NCBI RefSeq assembly: GCF_000189255.1
Contig: NZ_AEVS01000015.1
Span: 18,790-82,789, forward strand
Source: Vibrio brasiliensis LMG 20546
Lineage (GTDB): Bacteria; Pseudomonadota; Gammaproteobacteria; Enterobacterales; Vibrionaceae
Reading direction: 5' to 3'
DNA length: 64,000 nucleotides
Made by a program: the position numbers and the translations under genes. The notes below the pieces were generated by a model, which searched no databases, was not told the origin of the DNA, and saw only the letters and a list, made by a program, of their open reading frames with translations. How positions within the stretch are numbered: position 1 is the stretch's first letter; each line of letters opens with the position of its first letter. Positions 1 through 9,500 of this stretch are shown here, piece after piece.

Positions 1-1388
1 CTCAGGAAGCATTGCTTGGCCAGTTATCACAGTATGCGATTGAGTTTGTGATTGCTCCTGAAAAGCAGCTAGTCGAAGGGTTTGATCGCTATTACCGCCG
101 CACCAAAGAGATTGCTTCTTTTGCTGAGCAGTTGCAGGCCGAACATCAGGTTACCGAAGCGTTCGATTTCAGCATTGAAGGTGAAGATAGTGATGAAGTG
201 ACAGTGGTTAAGCTGATCAACTCACTGTTTGAAGATGCTATCCAGGTTGGTGCCTCGGATATCCATATTGAACCTGATTCCAACGTTTTACGTCTGCGTC
301 AGCGCATCGATGGCGTATTGCATGAAACTTTACTTAATGAAGTGAATATTGCCTCTGCACTGGTGTTGCGCCTTAAGCTTATGGCTAATCTGGATATCTC
401 GGAAAAACGTCTGCCTCAAGATGGCCGCTTTAATATCCGAGCCAAAGGTCAGTCGGTTGATATTCGTATGTCGACCATGCCCGTTCAGTATGGCGAATCT
501 GTAGTAATGCGTCTGCTCAATCAGTCTTCAGGAGTGCGCAAGCTTGAAGCTTCAGGCTTGCCAGAGGATCTTTTGCTTAGGTTGAGACGTCAGCTACGTC
601 GTCCTCATGGCATGATTCTGGTGACCGGACCAACCGGTTCAGGTAAAACCACCACCTTGTACGGTGCTCTGAGTGAGCTCAATGAGCCGGGCAAAAAAAT
701 TATTACCGCCGAAGATCCGGTCGAATACCGATTACCTCGGGTTAATCAGGTGCAGGTAAACCCTAAGATTGACCTCGACTTCTCAACGGTTCTCAGAACC
801 TTCTTACGTCAGGATCCGGATATTATCTTAGTTGGTGAGATGCGTGATCAGGAGACGGTTGAAATAGGTTTGCGCGCGGCACTGACTGGTCACTTGGTGT
901 TGAGTACTCTGCATACTAACGACGCAGTAGATAGTGCGCTAAGAATGATGGATATGGGGGCGCCTGGTTACCTTGTTGCCAGTGCCGTTCGAGCGGTAGT
1001 TGCGCAGCGTCTGGTACGTAAAGTCTGCCCCGACTGCAAAACGGAAGCTGAGCTTGATGCTGCCGATAAACAGTGGGTGGCGCAACGTTTTCCGAATCAG
1101 GTCGAGAGTCGTTTTGTGAAAGGCCGCGGATGCCAGAACTGTAACCTGACTGGCTACAGAGGGCGAATCGGTGTGTTTGAGATGCTTGAGCTTGAGCAAG
1201 ATATGATGGATATGCTTAGAGCGAATGATGCGGTTGGTTTTACTCAGGTGGCTCGTCAGTCCCCGAGTTATAAGCCACTGTTGGCTTCCGCGATGGAACT
1301 CGCCCTTCAGGGCGTAGTGAGTTTGAGCGAGGTTATGACCCTGGGTGAAGGGGACTCTTCCGGCTCAGCTCAAGCTATCTATATCTAG
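1..1388 (+). CDS. mshE: MSHA pilus assembly ATPase MshE (5' truncated)
   Basis: Cytoplasmic hexameric ATPase of the GspE/PilB family that powers extension of the mannose-sensitive haemagglutinin type IV pilus. The frame is open to the window edge, so the start and most of the N-terminal c-di-GMP-binding MshEN region lie outside; about 462 codons remain. Visible are the Walker A motif GPTGSGKTTT (near base 627), the Asp-box region, Walker B with ILVGEMRD, the His-box LSTLHTNDA, and a C-terminal tetracysteine element (VCPDC ... GCQNC) typical of PilB/GspE. It is followed after 8 bases by mshG, with the rest of the pilus genes downstream in the same direction. Function is assigned from family and locus; very likely. 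Confidence 0.95.
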   Translation, partial: QEALLGQLSQYAIEFVIAPEKQLVEGFDRYYRRTKEIASFAEQLQAEHQVTEAFDFSIEGEDSDEVTVVKLINSLFEDAIQVGASDIHIEPDSNVLRLRQRIDGVLHETLLNEVNIASALVLRLKLMANLDISEKRLPQDGRFNIRAKGQSVDIRMSTMPVQYGESVVMRLLNQSSGVRKLEASGLPEDLLLRLRRQLRRPHGMILVTGPTGSGKTTTLYGALSELNEPGKKIITAEDPVEYRLPRVNQVQVNPKIDLDFSTVLRTFLRQDPDIILVGEMRDQETVEIGLRAALTGHLVLSTLHTNDAVDSALRMMDMGAPGYLVASAVRAVVAQRLVRKVCPDCKTEAELDAADKQWVAQRFPNQVESRFVKGRGCQNCNLTGYRGRIGVFEMLELEQDMMDMLRANDAVGFTQVARQSPSYKPLLASAMELALQGVVSLSEVMTLGEGDSSGSAQAIYI

Positions 1389-1396
1389 GGGGGATA

Positions 1397-2617
1397 ATGC
1401 CAAACTTTCGCTACCAAGGTCGACAAGCCGATGGCTCAATCGCTTCAGGGACTATCGAAGCTCCTACACAAGATGCGGTTGCAGAGCAGTTGATGAGTAA
1501 GGGCATTATTCCTACCAGCATCAAAGCGGGCGGGGCTCAGGCAGCGTTTCGTATTGACTGGAAAGCAATGCTCACTCCAGCCATTCCACTGGAAGTACTG
1601 GTTATCTTCTGTCGTCAGCTGTACAGCTTGACCAAAGCAGGTGTCCCTTTACTGCGTTCGATGAAAGGTCTGAGCCAGAACAGCTCAAACAAGCAGTTAC
1701 AAGAGGCACTTGAAGCGGTGACACAAGAACTCACCAATGGTCGCAGTCTATCGAGTTCGATGCAAATGTACCCGAAAGTGTTCAGTTCACTGTTTGTCTC
1801 CATGGTCCATGTTGGTGAAAACACTGGCCGGCTTGATCAGGCGCTACTCCAGTTGGCGAACTACTATGAGCAAGAAGTTGAAACCCGTAAACGAATCAAA
1901 ACAGCCATGCGTTATCCGACGTTTGTGATTAGCTTTATCGTTGTAGCGATGTTTGTTCTCAACGTAAAAGTGATCCCGCAGTTTACTAGCATGTTTGCCC
2001 GTTTTGGTGTTGATCTGCCGTTGCCAACACGAATACTAATTTCAACTTCAGAATTCTTTGTTAATTATTGGCTACTAATGGTCGCTATCATGGTAGGTGC
2101 CTTGTTTGCGCTTAGGGCCTGGATAGGTACCGCTAATGGGCGGGAGAAGTGGGATAAGCTCCGTCTTCGAACTCCTGTCGTTGGTGAACTGGTTAACAGG
2201 GCTCAGTTGTCTCGGTTTTCCCGTACTTTTGCTTTGATGCTCAAAGCTGGGGTGCCGCTCAATCAGTCGTTAGCGTTATCCGCTGAGGCGTTAGGTAACC
2301 GATATTTAGAAAACCGGCTACTTGAGATGAAGGCCGCGATTGAAGCCGGTAGTACCATCTCATCTACTGCGATTAACAGCGGTGTTTTCACTCCCCTGGT
2401 TATCCAGATGATTTCGGTAGGTGAAGAGACCGGGCGAATCGATGAGTTGTTACTAGAAGTAGCGGACTTCTATGATCGTGAAGTTGACTATGACCTGAAA
2501 ACGCTTACCGCACGTATCGAACCGATATTGTTGGTTATCGTAGCAGGGATGGTTCTGGTTTTGGCTCTTGGTATCTTCCTGCCAATGTGGGGAATGCTCG
2601 ATGCTATCAAAGGCTAG
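1397..2617 (+). CDS. mshG: MSHA inner-membrane platform protein MshG
   Basis: Polytopic inner-membrane platform protein of the GspF/PilC family, which couples the MshE motor to pilin assembly. At 406 aa it has the family's usual length, with two repeated GspF domains (about residues 70-195 and 275-400), each with the conserved FCRQL / FSRTFALMLKAGVPL entry motif, and hydrophobic segments near 170-190, 220-240 and the C-terminus. A GGGGG run just before the ATG serves as ribosome binding site. It lies between mshE and mshF and overlaps mshF by 17 bases, implying translational coupling. Confidence 0.95.
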   Translation: MPNFRYQGRQADGSIASGTIEAPTQDAVAEQLMSKGIIPTSIKAGGAQAAFRIDWKAMLTPAIPLEVLVIFCRQLYSLTKAGVPLLRSMKGLSQNSSNKQLQEALEAVTQELTNGRSLSSSMQMYPKVFSSLFVSMVHVGENTGRLDQALLQLANYYEQEVETRKRIKTAMRYPTFVISFIVVAMFVLNVKVIPQFTSMFARFGVDLPLPTRILISTSEFFVNYWLLMVAIMVGALFALRAWIGTANGREKWDKLRLRTPVVGELVNRAQLSRFSRTFALMLKAGVPLNQSLALSAEALGNRYLENRLLEMKAAIEAGSTISSTAINSGVFTPLVIQMISVGEETGRIDELLLEVADFYDREVDYDLKTLTARIEPILLVIVAGMVLVLALGIFLPMWGMLDAIKG

Positions 2618-3089
2618 TTCCAGCGCTTTTTCAGAGCGTTCGAAGCTAATGATATGGTTGCTGGTGGTATTAGTACTAATCCTCAGCCTGTTACTGGCTT
2701 GGCGAAATGTAGAGGTCAAAGCCAATGATTCGGCGTTTTTACTCGCGACACAAAGGGTAGTTGAGCGGGCGAGTTACTATAAGCAGCAGTGGCTATTAGC
2801 AAAACGAACTACGCCACTTGAGATAGATGGTCAGGTGTTGAACTACACTAATAGTGGTTGGGTTACTCCAGTTGATAATAGTCAGCAAACAAGTTGCGTT
2901 TTTTGGTTAGAAATTCTCTACCCGGAAAAAGAAATCTTAGGCAATGAACCTTTTAAGTTTGTCGATGAGTCGGCAGAGCACAATTATAGCTGTAGTTATT
3001 TTTATCAACAGGATAAAGTGGTCACTATCAATCTGATAGGTAACAGATTTTCTGCCAAGGTAGGTTTCTTAGCTGAGTCTCATAATTGA
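2601..3089 (+). CDS. mshF: MSHA biogenesis protein MshF
   Basis: Small accessory protein of the MSHA locus, about 162 aa, with one hydrophobic segment near the N-terminus (about residues 18-34, rich in L and V) and a soluble remainder expected in the periplasm. No catalytic motif is visible. The frame is open further upstream, but the ATG at 2601 is preferred because it has a GGGGA ribosome binding site and makes a short overlap with the end of mshG, as elsewhere in this operon. The name rests on position between mshG and mshB and on general shape; the molecular role is not established from sequence. Confidence 0.8.
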   Translation: MLSKASSSAFSERSKLMIWLLVVLVLILSLLLAWRNVEVKANDSAFLLATQRVVERASYYKQQWLLAKRTTPLEIDGQVLNYTNSGWVTPVDNSQQTSCVFWLEILYPEKEILGNEPFKFVDESAEHNYSCSYFYQQDKVVTINLIGNRFSAKVGFLAESHN

Positions 3090-3122
3090 TATGTGGCTAG
3101 TAGCAGAAGTAGGAAAATTCCG

Positions 3123-3128
3123 TATAAT
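3123..3128 (+). promoter_or_regulatory. Candidate -10 element upstream of mshB
   Basis: A perfect TATAAT lies 30 bases before the mshB start in the only sizeable gap of this part of the operon. No good -35 hexamer is visible at 16-18 bases. A separate promoter before mshB is known for the structural half of the V. cholerae MSHA locus, which fits, but this site is only a candidate. Confidence 0.4.
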
Positions 3129-3158
3129 ACGTTGTACTAAATAGTAGGTTATTAGTTT

Positions 3159-3725
3159 ATGACTCACAAACAATCTGGTTTTTCATTGGTCGAATTGGTC
3201 GTTGTTATTGTGGTGGTTGGGTTACTTGCCGTTGCAGCGCTACCTCGCTTTTTGGATGTGACTGATGAAGCGAAAAAAGCCAGTGTTGAAGGTGTTGCAG
3301 GTGGTTATGCGACCGGCGTGTTATCTGCACGAGCTCAGTGGGAGGCGGAAGCAAGGCCATCGGTCACCATTGATGGAACAGTGCGTAATACTGTTAACTA
3401 CGATGGTGTCGACTTTTGGTTAACCAGCTCCGATCAGGCTGGTGGTGATTTCAGAGATGGTTACCCTTATGCCATCAATAATGATGACACTAATTTTCCC
3501 GGAAGTTTGACAGATGACATCTGCATCGCGCTGATGTCGAACCTACTTCAGAATCCGCCAAGAGTGGGCACAACTGCTCAAGCTGAGGCTGATTCAAATA
3601 TTAAGTATTCAGCCCAGGCTGATGACGCGGCTTCAACTTGCACCTATATTCAGCAAGAGGGCAATAGCGAAAATCAGTTTGTTTATGAAATTGAAACAGG
3701 TCGTGTGACCGTAACTCTGCAGTAA
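3159..3725 (+). CDS. mshB: MSHA minor pilin MshB
   Basis: Type IV prepilin-like protein, 188 aa. The N-terminus has a short charged leader ending in Gly followed by FSLVELVVVIVVV, the prepilin peptidase site with Glu at position +5 and a hydrophobic assembly helix. Two cysteines in the C-terminal half could form a disulfide. It sits directly before the major pilin gene mshA and resembles it at the N-terminus, as expected for MshB, which is thought to help start or tip the pilus. It is the first gene after the only gap in the cluster, so it may head the structural operon. Confidence 0.9.
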   Translation: MTHKQSGFSLVELVVVIVVVGLLAVAALPRFLDVTDEAKKASVEGVAGGYATGVLSARAQWEAEARPSVTIDGTVRNTVNYDGVDFWLTSSDQAGGDFRDGYPYAINNDDTNFPGSLTDDICIALMSNLLQNPPRVGTTAQAEADSNIKYSAQADDAASTCTYIQQEGNSENQFVYEIETGRVTVTLQ

Positions 3726-3753
3726 TGCGCTATAAAATAGAGAGATAGAAACG

Positions 3754-4218
3754 ATGAAAAGACAAGGCGGTTTCACCCTTATTGAACTTGTGGTAGTCAT
3801 TGTTATTTTGGGTATTCTGGCCGTAACTGCGGCGCCACGTTTTTTGAATTTACAAGGCGATGCACGACAAGCATCTCTGCAAGGTCTAAAAGGCGCTATG
3901 GATGGTGCGGCAGGTATTGTCTACGGTAAAGCTGCTATTGAAGGTAAGGAAACTTCAACCACAAATACTTTGGTTGGAGATATCCAAACTGTCTATGGTT
4001 ACCCAACCGCGTCTGCTGATGGTATCGCACAGGCTGTTGTGGGTCTGAGCAGTGACTGGGATGTAGTTTCTTCTAGTGTTGGCCTAACGGGGATTGGTTA
4101 TACGTTTAAAGGTCAAAATACCGCAGACTTTACGTCATCTACTGGCTGTTATGTCGAATATCAGCAAGCAACTTCTAGCGCGGTATACAATATCAATCTG
4201 CAAGATGATAAGTGTTAA
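3754..4218 (+). CDS. mshA: MSHA major pilin MshA
   Basis: Major subunit of the mannose-sensitive haemagglutinin pilus, 154 aa. The leader MKRQGG is followed by [25 protein letters not shown], a canonical class IVa prepilin signal with Glu+5 and an N-terminal helix; two cysteines near the C-terminus (STGCYVEYQ ... DDKC) are positioned for the pilin disulfide loop. The gene is followed directly by a hairpin with a T tract, which would give the pilin message its own 3' end and help make it more abundant than the downstream minor pilins. Pilin bodies vary strongly between strains, so the locus position supports the call as much as the sequence does. Confidence 0.95.
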   Translation: MKRQGGFTLIELVVVIVILGILAVTAAPRFLNLQGDARQASLQGLKGAMDGAAGIVYGKAAIEGKETSTTNTLVGDIQTVYGYPTASADGIAQAVVGLSSDWDVVSSSVGLTGIGYTFKGQNTADFTSSTGCYVEYQQATSSAVYNINLQDDKC

Positions 4219-4225
4219 TGAAAAT

Positions 4226-4250
4226 AGCCAGCGTAAGCTGGCTTTTTCTT
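4226..4250 (+). terminator. Partial terminator after mshA
   Basis: AGCCAGC / GCTGGCT stem with a GTAA loop followed by TTTTTC, 8 bases after the mshA stop. Because mshC follows in the same direction, it probably acts as a partial terminator that raises pilin mRNA over downstream genes. Confidence 0.8.
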
Positions 4251-4354
4251 ATCCCCAAATCCCCTTAGAGCTTCTCAGTTTTCTTTAAGAAACAACGACT
4301 CTTAGTTAACGTGATATATAATCAAAGTAACTAAATGTTCCTCGGTAGCTGGTA

Positions 4355-4828
4355 ATGGTTAGGCTAAAAGTCACTGGATTCACAATAACCGAATTGATCG
4401 TTGTCATTCTACTTGTATCGATCGTGTCGGTTTATGCCGTTAGCCGCTACTCCGGTACCTCTGGCTTCTCTCCTTTTGTGGCTCAGGAGCAGGTGATCTC
4501 AGTCATTCGCCAGATTCAGGTCAATCGCATGCAATCGAATGTCGATATTGACGCTGTGGTTGGCAACAGCAACTTTTCCTTACGCTTATTGAACGACTGT
4601 ATTGGCTCTCAAGCAGCCTGCGCAGAGCGCAATCAAAGTCGCAGTGATTGGGTGGTGATTGAAGACGTTACCTTTACCTCTAATGTTGGCGATCTAGTCA
4701 ATTTTGACCTGCTGGGGAGCCCCAGTGATGTTGTTGCTCCTGTCCTTATTGAAATGCGTTCTACAGATGGCACCTGTACTGGGGTTGAAATAAATGCCAT
4801 TGGCTACGTTTCGCCACGGGGGTGCTAA
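4355..4828 (+). CDS. mshC: MSHA minor pilin MshC
   Basis: Type IV prepilin-like protein of 157 aa. The leader MVRLKVTG is followed by FTITELIVVILLVSIV, with Glu+5 and a hydrophobic helix. Cysteine pairs in the C-terminal half (DCIGSQAACAE; GTCTGVE ... RGC) suggest disulfides. Probably one of the low-abundance pilins that prime pilus assembly together with MshD and MshO. Its stop codon overlaps the mshD start (TAATG), indicating coupled translation. Confidence 0.85.
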   Translation: MVRLKVTGFTITELIVVILLVSIVSVYAVSRYSGTSGFSPFVAQEQVISVIRQIQVNRMQSNVDIDAVVGNSNFSLRLLNDCIGSQAACAERNQSRSDWVVIEDVTFTSNVGDLVNFDLLGSPSDVVAPVLIEMRSTDGTCTGVEINAIGYVSPRGC

Positions 4829-5376
4829 TGAAGCGTAAACTTGGCTTTACCTTAATCGAGAGCATCATTGTTATTGTGGTGATGGGGCTGGCTATGGTGA
4901 CCATTACCAGTTTTCTCGTGCCACAAATAACGCGTTCAGCAGACCCTTACTACCAAACTAGAGCGGCGGCGTTGGGACAAAGTGTTATGTCTTCAATATT
5001 GGCTCGTGGCTTTGACCAAAACAGCGATTTTACTGGTGGCTTTATTCGCTGTGATGAAGTCATTGTTGGCCAGCCGGCTGTCAGTTGTACCGCAGAGGAC
5101 GACTTTGGTGCAGAGGAAGATGAGGGAGTTGATGCTGACGCCATTCGTCCACAGTTATATAACGATGTTGACGACTTTATTGGCTGTTGGGAACAACAAG
5201 CTGCCAACGGATGTCGTGATTTAGATTTGTTACTAGGAGATTCCAGCTACCGCAATTTCCGTTTGGATATTGATGTGACTTATGCAGATGGAACAAGTTT
5301 AAAGAGAATTAATCTGGTTATTTCTGCAGCCGATCAGACACCAGTGACCCTGGATGCTTATCGAGGTAACTATTGA
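4828..5376 (+). CDS. mshD: MSHA minor pilin MshD
   Basis: Minor prepilin of about 182 aa. Leader MKRKLG then FTLIESIIVIVVMGLAMVTI, with Glu+5. The ATG at 4828 is chosen over an in-frame GTG six bases upstream because it overlaps the mshC stop in TAATG and follows a GGGGG ribosome binding site. Four cysteines in the central part (RCDEV, SCTAED, GCWEQ, GCRDL) may form disulfides. The body resembles PilV/GspI-type minor pilins in style. It overlaps mshO at a TGATG junction. Confidence 0.85.
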   Translation: MKRKLGFTLIESIIVIVVMGLAMVTITSFLVPQITRSADPYYQTRAAALGQSVMSSILARGFDQNSDFTGGFIRCDEVIVGQPAVSCTAEDDFGAEEDEGVDADAIRPQLYNDVDDFIGCWEQQAANGCRDLDLLLGDSSYRNFRLDIDVTYADGTSLKRINLVISAADQTPVTLDAYRGNY

Positions 5377-6101
5377 TGAAAGCCAAAGGTTTCACGTTAA
5401 TTGAAATGGTGATCACGCTAATTGTTGGCGCGATTCTGGTGTTAGGTATCGCTGGTTTTGTTGAGTTGGGGGCCAGGGGGTATTCAGATACGGTAGAACG
5501 CCAGCGGTTACAAACTCAGGCAAAGTTTATTCTGGAGAAAATGTCGCGAGAGATCCGCCATGCGGTACCAAACATGCTTAGCAGTAGCACAGTGCTGCCA
5601 CAGGCGACCAGTTGTATCTCTTTTTTCCCAATTGTTGATTCTGGATATTATGCCGTGTCGGGAGCCGACATACAGTTTGTAGTCGGTCAGCAAGGCCTCT
5701 CAACTGATGATATTGATGACTTAACTTTGGTGATTAATCCTACTCAAGCTAACCCCGGCAACAATGTATTTCCTCTCACTGATGTGAGTAGTGCTAACGA
5801 CACCTTCTTTATTTCTGACGTAGCCAATGATTTGGTCGGCAACTCAGTGTCGAATCGCCATTACATCTATAATCCTAATGGGCGGGTAGATTACTGTCTG
5901 GTTGCGGGGCAATTACGTCGAGCGGTAAATGGACTCAATGATTTACCCTTATCAGATACTTGGGTGGACGGTACGCTTGACTATATACCTGCCACAGTTC
6001 AGGCCAATGGCATTGTTGACGTTGATATCACTCTTAACAATGCACTGGGAGACGAATCGAGTAACTTTCAGCAGCAGATACAGGTGCTAAATGTTCCGTA
6101 A
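5376..6101 (+). CDS. mshO: MSHA minor pilin MshO
   Basis: Minor prepilin, about 241 aa. Leader MKAKG followed by FTLIEMVITLIVGAILVLGIAGF with Glu+5, then a PilW/GspJ-like amphipathic region (RLQTQAKFILEKMSREIRHAVPN) that is characteristic of the largest minor pilin. The start at 5376 overlaps the mshD stop (TGATG); the alternative TTG three bases upstream has no such support. Its 3' end overlaps mshP by 11 bases. Confidence 0.85.
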   Translation: MKAKGFTLIEMVITLIVGAILVLGIAGFVELGARGYSDTVERQRLQTQAKFILEKMSREIRHAVPNMLSSSTVLPQATSCISFFPIVDSGYYAVSGADIQFVVGQQGLSTDDIDDLTLVINPTQANPGNNVFPLTDVSSANDTFFISDVANDLVGNSVSNRHYIYNPNGRVDYCLVAGQLRRAVNGLNDLPLSDTWVDGTLDYIPATVQANGIVDVDITLNNALGDESSNFQQQIQVLNVP

Positions 6102-6510
6102 AAAACAGCAAGGCAGTTTATATATAGTGGTTATTTTTGTGCTTGTTGTGATGGGGTTTCTGGCAACAAGCCTTAGCCGTATTAGCTGGTCAAACAGTGA
6201 TAGTCACTCGAAGGATGTGGTAGGTACGCAGGCAGCATTGTTAGCGCACTCTGGCAACGAGTGGGCGCTAAAAGAAATTTATGATATTGCAGGCGCAGAC
6301 TCAGTGGCCAATGAATGTGCAGCAATAGATGGGACGGCGATAAATCTATTTCAAACCACGGTCAGTTGCCAGAGTGTTCAGGTAAGTTGCCAGGCAAGAG
6401 GTGGACAACTTGCGGATGGAACTCAAATGTATGTGGTGACCTCAGTAGCAAATTGTGGAACAGGGATAAATCAGATGCAGCGTAGCCAGCAAGTATGGGT
6501 TAGGGAGTGA
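6091..6510 (+). CDS. mshP: MSHA biogenesis protein MshP
   Basis: Protein of 139 aa with a charged start (MFRKKQQG) and a hydrophobic helix (SLYIVVIFVLVVMGFLATSL) that looks like a pilin stalk but lacks the usual Glu+5, placing it closer to PilX/GspK-like components that often diverge at this position. Four cysteines lie in the C-terminal half. It overlaps mshO by 11 bases and mshQ at a TGATG junction, so it is expressed as part of the same operon. It probably belongs to the minor pilin tip complex; direct evidence for its role is not in the sequence. Confidence 0.8.
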   Translation: MFRKKQQGSLYIVVIFVLVVMGFLATSLSRISWSNSDSHSKDVVGTQAALLAHSGNEWALKEIYDIAGADSVANECAAIDGTAINLFQTTVSCQSVQVSCQARGGQLADGTQMYVVTSVANCGTGINQMQRSQQVWVRE

Positions 6511-9500
6511 TGATGAAGGCGTTTTATAAGCTGATATCCGCAGTATTATTCTCAGTGGCTGTTTGGCTGCCATCAATAACGCATGCGTCTCAATGTTTAG
6601 TTGCTGGTAGCGAAGTTGATGCGCGAAATGGCTTCTGTTTTACCTTTAAGATTGATTCTGACGGCACAAATCGTGTTCGTCTAGAAAGTAGTCGCATTTT
6701 TTACCCTCTCTGGACGGATGATTCTAGATTCGCACGTTATCGCCCGGCTATTTACGAAAATAATTATACTGGTGAGCGCAAAGAACGTACCTTTAGGGTT
6801 CAGTTTGTCCGCACTTCGAATTGGAATGCACGTTTTATCACAGGCACACTTAGTTACTCCATTGATGGCGTCCCCCAACCAATTGATGAGTACTTCGATT
6901 TATCTAGTGCTACTGGTGCTGACAAATTCAATCCGAGAATTCGGCTTAATTTAGTTGGTTCTCAGTTCAATGATCCAGACAAATACTGCATTAGTTCAGG
7001 TTCTTGTGTCGATATAGATCCATTTGAGGTAGATGTTTGCTCTTACGTGCCTAATGGTTTGCAAACGAACTTTTACACATCTTCACCTCAACGTCCCCAT
7101 GGGGTTCTCTCGGTGTCGGGGGGCAATAACAAGGTATTCCCAAACAGCAACGATCCTCAATATTCTTTTGAGGCAATTTTTCAGCCGAGTAATCTTTGTA
7201 ATTTTCCTGACGGATCTTCAGGGCTGTGTAGTTTCGACGCGACAAAAACACACAGCACATTACCCATGCCGACACCTAATTACAGCCATGGTAACGATGA
7301 TCTGACCTGTAACAACAATCGAACATGCAACCTGAGTAGTGGTCGACATAAAGATATTACGATTAAGAAAAACGCTGTTCTAAGGTTAACTGGCGGGGAG
7401 TATTGGTTAAATGAACTGAAATTTGCAGAGAAGAATGCAAAACTAGAAATTCTTGCACCAAGTATTGTTCACTACAAAAAGATTCACTTTGAAAAGTCTG
7501 GAGTCAGGATTAACTATAGAGGAAGTAGCCATGACTTACTCTTTATTGGTCATGGCGCAGATGCAGATATAGATATGGATGATGGTGATAGCGTTAACTA
7601 TCGTATCAATGCGTTTTTTTATATCGACCCTCAAGCTAGCGATGGCTTTGATATCGAAGGGACAAATATTGAAATTCGTGGTGGTATCACAGCACACAGT
7701 ATCGAAATGAGTGGTCGAAATAGTCGTATTCATGCACTTAGCTGTAACCCCACCCCGGATCCGGAAGTTGAATCGATAGTCATCAAACCCTACAACTACC
7801 ATCTGACTTGTGAAACTGGTGATGACCAGATTGTTGAGGTCCATGTTTTAGATAGCGATGGCAATTATCTTTCGGGTTATCAACCGACTTTAATTCAGGA
7901 AAATGGAAATAACCTGAGTATTAGTTTTATTGCTGAAGCGAATGGTATTGCTCAATACCGAGTAACTACCACACCGACCTCCACTATCGGTGACTACGAC
8001 CTTAAAGCAAGCCTCACTGCGGGAGGACAAATATTCGAGGATACTGACCAGATTAAATATGTACCGTATAAATTTGAGGTCGAAGATCAGTATGTGATTG
8101 CGGGTCAGAACAATCAGGCTAGTGTCAGTGTTAAAGCCTGTAGTAATAGTGATGAGCTAATCACATTAGGTTATACGGGGAGTCCTACGGCGAGTTTTTC
8201 CTATCAAAGACCCTCTTCCGCCTTGGTTGATACGAATGATTTCATTTTTAGTGCCGAACTAACAGACTCGAATCGCGACGCCGATTTTATTTTTAAAGAG
8301 TCTGGTCATATTCGAGTGACGATGACCGATAACAGATTTGTCTGCGATGATGACCATTGTCCTGTTGAGGGCGGGGCATTAAAAGGCCAGTTTGATGTCT
8401 ACTCGCGGCCATGGAAAATCGCAATTTGTAATGTGGCTGAGGTGAGTAATAGCTCAAACCTCAACCCAGCGACTACCACAGGTACCCCGGGTTTTATGCC
8501 ATCTGGTGATGATTTTACTGTTAGCTACATTCCTATCGTACATGGTGACTCAAAAGGCAACGCAACTGATGAGTGTGCTTACCCACAGACTGGAAACTAT
8601 GGACTTGATAATGGCCCACTCAACTTAACTTACAGCGTGACTTATCCAACAAGCTCAGCGGCCGATGGAATACTTACCCCAGAGACGGTTTTTGCATTTG
8701 ATAGCGATAATCTGATCAGAATAGTGACTCACAACTGGAGTGAAGTGGGAACTATTCAGTTCACGACAGGGGCGACTTACTTAAACATGGATCTTGATAG
8801 TGACCAGCAAGAGATTGGGCGTTTTTATCCTAAGTTCTTCAATGTCGTCAACACCCCGAGTTGGGATTATCCAGGCAACCAGTCTTTCGCCTATATGAAT
8901 CAGCCGTTTAACGGTGTGTCCTTTGATGTCGAAGCGTTAAACGCTCAGGAGCAGGCAGTGCAAAACTATGCTAGCTTTGATTCTGACTTAACTGCGGGCT
9001 TTGTTCTGTTCGAGCCAGATTTTACCGAGCGATTTAACTCGCCCACACCGAGCAAACAGTGGGCACTCACATCACAACGTAGTATTGGTACTTTCACATT
9101 GGATGATGCTGCGCCTTCGACTGATTGCGAAAGTGAACTGTGCTGGGAAAAGGCAGCATCGGCAGATGGCTACGAAGATGGTCCATTTAATGGTGCAGCT
9201 GGCACCGCATCAAATATCTCGATAACTGACACCGGAGTATCAAACCGAGATCCTGTCGATTATCAAACACCAGCAGAAGGTGAAGATGATCCTCGTGTGC
9301 TGACACTGCAACCGGATATTCGTTTTGGACGAATAGAGCTGGATAGTGTTGGTGGAACGGTTAACTCTGAACTGCCAATTCCGCTGCGAGTGGAGTTCTG
9401 GGATGGCAGTCGCTTTATTACCAACACCGACGATAGCTCCACAGAGGTGGATGGCAGTAACGATGCAGACGATAATCGCAATATCTGGGTTGAGCCTAAT